Positions 59,995 to 64,000 of a stretch of DNA of 64,000 bases are shown piece after piece. A model generated the notes under the pieces. The model did not search any database. It saw only the letters and a program-made list of their open reading frames with translations, and was not told where the DNA came from. A program made the position numbers and the translations under genes. Origin of the DNA: Candidatus Gastranaerophilales bacterium HUM_12 (GTDB taxonomy: Bacteria; Cyanobacteriota; Vampirovibrionia; Gastranaerophilales; Gastranaerophilaceae); contig DABJ01000027.1 in the NCBI GenBank assembly GCA_002102825.1, positions 42,672 through 106,671 on the forward strand, in the 5' to 3' direction. How positions within the stretch are numbered: position 1 is the first letter of the stretch; each line of letters begins with the position of its first letter.

Positions 59995-60597
59995 TTAATA
60001 ACCCATAAGTGAATTCATTAGGTTGCCCAAATCTCCGGAATTAAGGAGGGTGCATGCATTCTGTCCCAAAACGACATTAAGAAGCCTTTGGTCCGATGCG
60101 CTAAGGTTATTTAACCCTGGGAGAGAAATGCTATTAGGGTCTTTGAGCATTCTTCCACCATTACTTCTTGATTGTTCCTCAAGTATTGAATCTCCGACAT
60201 ATTGAAGTTGTTGCTTTGTAAATTCACATCGGATTTTAGGAGCAAAAGTTGAAACCGAAGCATCAGACGGATTTACACCATATAAGCTATTGAATGATGA
60301 ACTTAATCCTGCAACATCGGCAGTGAAATTAAGTCTGCATTTGTTATTTACCCAACCATCGATTTTTAATCTGTAATTAATATTCATTCCTAAATAATCC
60401 GATTTCATGCTTTCTGAATATGGTTTACACATTTTGATACTATTTGCAAAGTTATTTCCGGATTTATAGCTTGATTGAGTTGTTGTTGGTCGGTTTATTT
60501 TTCTTTCTGTTACCACGGCTCCAAAAACTTGACTGCTTATAAAAATTATTCCGCTTAGTAGTGTAATTAAACATGTTGTTTTAAATTTGTTTTTCAT
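59995..60597 (-). CDS. Exported protein, tandem paralogue
   Basis: 200 residues with a signal peptide (FKTTCLITLLSGIIFISSQVFG). The mature part parallels the gene at 59311: IKMCKPY, LKIDGWVNNKCRLNFTA, KIRCEFTKQQLQ, RMLKDPNS and LGQNACT. Diverged tandem duplication, 18 bases apart. Function unknown. Confidence 0.75.
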   Translation of the reverse strand: MKNKFKTTCLITLLSGIIFISSQVFGAVVTERKINRPTTTQSSYKSGNNFANSIKMCKPYSESMKSDYLGMNINYRLKIDGWVNNKCRLNFTADVAGLSSSFNSLYGVNPSDASVSTFAPKIRCEFTKQQLQYVGDSILEEQSRSNGGRMLKDPNSISLPGLNNLSASDQRLLNVVLGQNACTLLNSGDLGNLMNSLMGY

Positions 60598-60719
60598 TTT
60601 TTATCCAGCTTTCATTTCCTTTTTTATTATTATATTATCTTAATCCAATTTTTCATATAAACTAAATGAATGGTATTTTTTTAGGTTTTATTGTATAATT
60701 TCTACAAAAGGGGAGCTTG

Positions 60720-61409
60720 ATGAATAAAAAGAATAATAATTTGTTAGCATTGGGAATAAGTATTTTAGTTCTTGGTTTAATGTTGTTATCTTATTCAATT
60801 TCATCTTATACAGAGTTGAAATCTTTAGATGAAAAGATGAATTTTGACGAATTAGATAACAATGTTCAAATGTCTACAACGGATAAATATTATCGTTATT
60901 TATCAAATTCTGACTTTTTAACTCAAAAATTAAATAAAAATAAGGATTTGTTATTCAAAAATTCTACGTGCGTTTATCTTGATTATGCAGAACATAATGC
61001 AGTTTCATTGTATGAACTTACTTATAATGGGGTTCAAACAGATGATTCAAGAAAAGATGTTGCAGCAGGAAATATTCGTTCTCTCTTAAAAATCTTAGAT
61101 AGTTATAGAACTTGTAAACAGTCTTCTACCTACAAAGACGAGTTAAAACACATTTTAGATGATATTGAAAAGAGTGATTCTTTATATTCAAATACAGAGG
61201 AGCGAATGAATAATTTTATGAACGGTTACAATAATTCAATGCCTGTTCAATCTCAACAACTTCAAGAAAATGCTGCTATTGCGGGCGATTCGTACTCTTC
61301 AAACCAAACTGATACGCAAAATGTTTATACAACTCAACCAATACAATCTCAACAACGACCTGTTGTTCAATACGATCCAAACAATCCGCCACCTCAAATT
61401 AGACATTAA
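60720..61409 (+). CDS. Membrane-anchored protein with Gln/Pro-rich tail
   Basis: 229 residues. One N-terminal helix (LLALGISILVLGLMLLSYSIS) anchors a soluble part with two Cys (STCVYLDY, YRTCKQSS); the last 60 residues are rich in Gln, Asn and Pro (QSQQRPVVQYDPNNPPP). ATG 60720 follows GGGGAG. The stop overlaps the convergent HExxH gene by four bases. Function unknown. Confidence 0.72.
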   Translation: MNKKNNNLLALGISILVLGLMLLSYSISSYTELKSLDEKMNFDELDNNVQMSTTDKYYRYLSNSDFLTQKLNKNKDLLFKNSTCVYLDYAEHNAVSLYELTYNGVQTDDSRKDVAAGNIRSLLKILDSYRTCKQSSTYKDELKHILDDIEKSDSLYSNTEERMNNFMNGYNNSMPVQSQQLQENAAIAGDSYSSNQTDTQNVYTTQPIQSQQRPVVQYDPNNPPPQIRH

Positions 61410-62623
61410 AAGTAGTAGTAATTATTGGGAATGTATTTGAATTGGTTCAAAAGGAACTTATGTCCGATTTCATAATCTTCTGAAGCTTTTTTCCCAGCTT
61501 CTCTTGCTTTTACTTCCAGTAAATTGTTCATGTATTCTTTATTTTGGGATAAGTCCTCAATATCATCAATTTTGGGATATTTAGCTTTTGCATCGGCATA
61601 TTTTTCAGCCTCTTTTATTTTAGTTGTTGAGGGAAGTTTTCCAAAAATTCTAAAACATCTTTTTTCATATTCAGAATCCGCACCATATAATAATCTTCCG
61701 ATTAAAGAGTACTGATATGCGTGCTCTGTTTCGTGTCCGGCAGATTTTGCCGGAGATACGAATTGAGGAATGTATTTAAAATAAATTGAACCATATCCGT
61801 GAACAAATACAGCGGAGGCATTTTCCGGAACTAGTCCTTCCCCTGTTTCAACTTCTACATTGGCTCTTTCCAGTCCTTTTTGTTTTAAAAAGTATTTAGT
61901 CAAGGCTTCTTGCTTTTGTTCTTTTTCTAAAAATCTAAATGCTACAAAACTATCATCTACCGGAAATTTTACTGTTGGGGATTCAATAGTTCCTGATAGA
62001 TAAGGAATTCCGTTTTTTATTTCAATATCTGCACCTAGAATTTTTAAATTTTTTTTAGGTTCAAATCCTAAGTTGAATGGATATTCAGTGAATACTGTTG
62101 TAAATTTTTTGCCTAAAGATGCCAAGTTATATTTTGTTCTTTTGATTGTAATTTTTTTTGCAAATGTATGTTTTTTTAATTTGTTTAAATCTGTGTGAAT
62201 AAATTGTTCAACATCTGATGTGTCATGCCAATCAGGATACCCATCAATTGGCAAGTATTTTGCAGTACGAATTTTTTTGACATGAACTAGTTCTTCATCT
62301 TTTGTCAAATTATCAGAATATCTGTATTCTTTGCAGGTATGAGGAATTTCTGTACCAGATTGAAATTGTCTTATGATTTTATTTTCTTTATCATAAAAAC
62401 TTATGATATTTCTTCGATATTCAGGGTCTTTAGTTTTTCCTATTTTTACTTGCTTAAATGTCACGGCATTTTGAGGTATAGCCCAAGAATCACGTGGAAA
62501 TTTCTTAATCGGCATATTCTCAAGTTTTTCTATTAAATAATATTTTTTATTTTGAGGTAATACTGGTTTTGCTTTTCTTACCAGAGTATGACTTATAAAA
62601 GATTTGATTTGATTGATTTTCAA
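61406..62623 (-). CDS. Putative zinc metalloprotease-like protein (HExxH)
   Basis: 405 residues, no signal peptide. AGHETEHAYQYSLIGRLL contains HExxH (H297-H301), and LLEVKAREAGKKASEDYE about 75 residues later offers a glutamate for the third zinc ligand. The N-terminal 270 residues are beta-rich with HTCKEYRYSDNL and YPDWHDTSDVEQFIHTDLN (no family recognised). The start MKINQIKSFISHTLVRK resembles the tagged proteins but lacks a clear F-x-G. Protease activity is inferred from the motif alone. Confidence 0.65.
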   Translation of the reverse strand: MKINQIKSFISHTLVRKAKPVLPQNKKYYLIEKLENMPIKKFPRDSWAIPQNAVTFKQVKIGKTKDPEYRRNIISFYDKENKIIRQFQSGTEIPHTCKEYRYSDNLTKDEELVHVKKIRTAKYLPIDGYPDWHDTSDVEQFIHTDLNKLKKHTFAKKITIKRTKYNLASLGKKFTTVFTEYPFNLGFEPKKNLKILGADIEIKNGIPYLSGTIESPTVKFPVDDSFVAFRFLEKEQKQEALTKYFLKQKGLERANVEVETGEGLVPENASAVFVHGYGSIYFKYIPQFVSPAKSAGHETEHAYQYSLIGRLLYGADSEYEKRCFRIFGKLPSTTKIKEAEKYADAKAKYPKIDDIEDLSQNKEYMNNLLEVKAREAGKKASEDYEIGHKFLLNQFKYIPNNYYYF

Positions 62624-62724
62624 TTTTTCACCTACTTCAGTTATAAAACAAATAAAGATAAAAATTTGCGCAAGAATATTCTGAAAATATTAATATAAAG
62701 TTTATATAAAGACCAATAAAGCTA

Positions 62725-62733
62725 TGGTATAAT
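62725..62733 (+). promoter_or_regulatory. Extended -10 promoter of the aminotransferase gene
   Basis: TGGTATAAT (TGn plus TATAAT at 62728-62733) about 44 bases before the ATG. No clear -35. Confidence 0.5.
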
Positions 62734-62776
62734 AAAATCATGAGTTATTAGCAGGTAGAAAGTAAAGGAGAGAAAA

Positions 62777-63901
62777 ATGATTCCTATTTTTGATTCAAAA
62801 CGACAATATGCTCAAATCGGCGAAGAAGCTGAAAAAGCAGTATGTGAAGTAATGAGATCAGGTTGCTATATTTTAGGACCAAACGTAAAAGCTTTAGAAA
62901 AAGAATTAGCATCATATATTGGTTGCAATTTTACAGTTGCATTGAACTCTGGTACAGATGCATTGCACATTGCTCTAAGAGCTTTAGATATTGGAGCAGG
63001 TGATGAAGTTATTACAACAGCATTTACATTTGTAGCTACAGCAGAAGCTATTGGTATGGTAGGTGCAAAACCTGTATTTGTTGATATTGATCCTGATACA
63101 TTCAATATTGACCCTAAAAAAATTGAAGCTGCTATAACTCCAAAAACAAAAGCGATTATTCCGGTTCATTTATATGGTCAACCATGTGATATGGAATCAA
63201 TTATGGCAATTGCTAAAAAACACAATTTAAGAGTTGTTGAAGATTGTTGCCAAGCTATAGGTTCATCTTTCAAAGGACAAAAAGTTGGTACTTTTGGTGA
63301 CATTGGGTGTTATAGCTTCTACCCTACTAAAAATTTAGGAACAATGGGTGATGGCGGTTTATGTACTGTTAATGATGAAAAATTAAGAGACAGATTGATT
63401 GCTTTGAGAAACCACGGTTCAATGGTTCGTTACCACAATGATGAACTTGGTGTAAACAGCAGACTTGATGAAATTCAAGCCGCTATTTTGAGAGTGAAAG
63501 CTAATCACATTGATGAATGGAACACAAAAAGAAGAGAACATGCTGCATACTATAATAAATTATTTGCAGATTGTGCTGATATCCAAACACCAAAAGAATT
63601 GGATAATACTTATTGTGTTTATCACCAATACACTGTTAAAATCCCTAACAGAGATGAAGTTCATAAGATGCTTCAAGAAAAAGGTATTGGTGCTATGTTA
63701 TATTACCCAATTCCTCTTCACTTCCAAAAAGTTAATGCTTGGTTAGGAATGGGAGCCGGTTCTCTTCCTGTAACAGAAAAGAATACAGAAGTTGTTATTT
63801 CTCTTCCAATGTTCCCAGAATTAACTCGCGAAGAACAAGATACAGTAGCAAAAACATTGATTGAATGTATTGAAAAATCAAAATCAGTTGCAACTGTGTA
63901 G
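62777..63901 (+). CDS. DegT/DnrJ/EryC1/StrS sugar aminotransferase
   Basis: 374 residues. PLP enzyme making amino sugars for surface polysaccharides. Motifs: LGPNVKALEKELASYIG, VALNSGTDALHIAL, VEDCCQAIGSSFKGQKVGTFG, and the PLP lysine in FYPTKNLGTMGDGG. NSRLDEIQAAIL and CVYHQYTVKI are also typical. AAAGGAGAG precedes the ATG. Exact sugar not determined; WecE/FdtB-like members are close. A terminator follows. Confidence 0.92.
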   Translation: MIPIFDSKRQYAQIGEEAEKAVCEVMRSGCYILGPNVKALEKELASYIGCNFTVALNSGTDALHIALRALDIGAGDEVITTAFTFVATAEAIGMVGAKPVFVDIDPDTFNIDPKKIEAAITPKTKAIIPVHLYGQPCDMESIMAIAKKHNLRVVEDCCQAIGSSFKGQKVGTFGDIGCYSFYPTKNLGTMGDGGLCTVNDEKLRDRLIALRNHGSMVRYHNDELGVNSRLDEIQAAILRVKANHIDEWNTKRREHAAYYNKLFADCADIQTPKELDNTYCVYHQYTVKIPNRDEVHKMLQEKGIGAMLYYPIPLHFQKVNAWLGMGAGSLPVTEKNTEVVISLPMFPELTREEQDTVAKTLIECIEKSKSVATV

Positions 63902-63942
63902 ATTTTAAATAAATTAGAGGATTCTTTGCGGGGCAAAAAGAA

Positions 63943-63978
63943 AAAAGCAGGTAACACTTTCGTATCATCTGCTTTTCT
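63943..63978. terminator. Terminator between the aminotransferase and a possible minus-strand tRNA
   Basis: AAAAGCAGGT (63943-63952) pairs with ATCTGCTTTT (63967-63976) with a G-U pair. T-rich flanks exist on both strands, so it can work in both directions. Confidence 0.7.
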
Positions 63979-63982
63979 TTCG

Positions 63983-64000
63983 AGCCTCTTGTCGGATTCG
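63983..64000 (-). tRNA. Possible 3' end of a tRNA cut by the window edge
   Basis: Minus strand from 64000: CGAATCCGAC looks like the end of a T loop and the T-stem, then AAGAGGC an acceptor strand and T a discriminator (U is used by Cys and Gly tRNAs). CCA is not encoded. A terminator follows. Only 18 bases are visible, so this is a guess. Confidence 0.3.

Noticed and set aside
1..64000. CRISPR arrays, rRNA genes, transposases, integrases or prophage genes
   Set aside because: No regularly spaced repeats, no rRNA sequence and no transposase, integrase or phage structural protein was seen on either strand.

Overview
ORGANISM. The window is AT-rich (about one third GC by eye), densely coded and has short intergenic gaps. 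The cell envelope looks diderm: a TolC-type outer-membrane channel, a lipoprotein, LspA, many Sec signal peptides, a pilus-retraction ATPase and a ComEC channel. The central genes fit a fermentative, non-photosynthetic gut bacterium: GlgA plus a GH57 branching enzyme for glycogen, a succinate to 4-hydroxybutyrate module, a hydrogenase-type maturase, BioB and an activase of the 2-hydroxyacyl-CoA dehydratase type. Together with many lineage-specific proteins that start with a short F-[KTR]-[GAS] tag, this suggests Gastranaerophilales / Vampirovibrionia (Melainabacteria). That placement is inference; no rRNA is present.

LAYOUT. 0-7.9 kb: a large zinc-ribbon/STAND-like protein with no usual ribosome site, glgA, an omega-like subunit, purine nucleoside phosphorylase, a Xre regulator and a kinase-like protein. 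7.9-10.6 kb (-): a tight run of NTF2-like secreted protein, lspA, RluD-type pseudouridine synthase and a LapA-like membrane protein. 10.7-24.4 kb: dehydratase activase, secreted proteins, M16 protease, recO, pilT and comEC from a shared divergent promoter, lytic transglycosylase, GH57 branching enzyme and a papain-like protein. 24.5-31.4 kb: tRNA-Asp followed by an accessory stretch with a GC-rich element, duplicated tRNA end, direct repeats, an ADP-ribosyltransferase-like gene, a broken cupin gene, an exported deaminase, a lipoprotein and several tagged proteins. 31.6-36.9 kb: a lineage-type structural protein, isocitrate-type dehydrogenase, TPR protein, Bax-inhibitor-1 protein and tRNA-Asn. 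36.9-40.2 kb: a 672-residue tagged protein between two direct repeats of about 187 bp. 40.2-47.3 kb: soluble sensor kinase, metallo-hydrolase and response regulator beside cat1-sucD-4hbD-like genes. 47.7-64 kb: small regulators, tagged proteins, a DtxR-like regulator, bioB-hydE, cutA, tolC, tandem secreted paralogues, a HExxH protein and a DegT aminotransferase.

HOW IT FITS TOGETHER. Two signals stand out. First, about ten otherwise unrelated proteins without signal peptides share a short N-terminal motif (F followed by K/T/R/S/G, then G/A/S/M/T). Several carry, or resemble, effector-type catalytic folds (kinase, papain-like, ADP-ribosyltransferase-like, CheD-like). Two effector-like or tagged genes lie between direct repeats, as though carried as cassettes. 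Second, one tagged gene (51139-52734, minus) has a complete cysteine attenuator in its leader: a 23-residue peptide with four consecutive Cys codons, mutually exclusive 1:2, 2:3 and 3:4 pairings and a U-tract. It sits between bioB-hydE and a DtxR-like regulator with a Cys-rich tail, which suggests a link between cysteine/Fe-S supply and this cluster.
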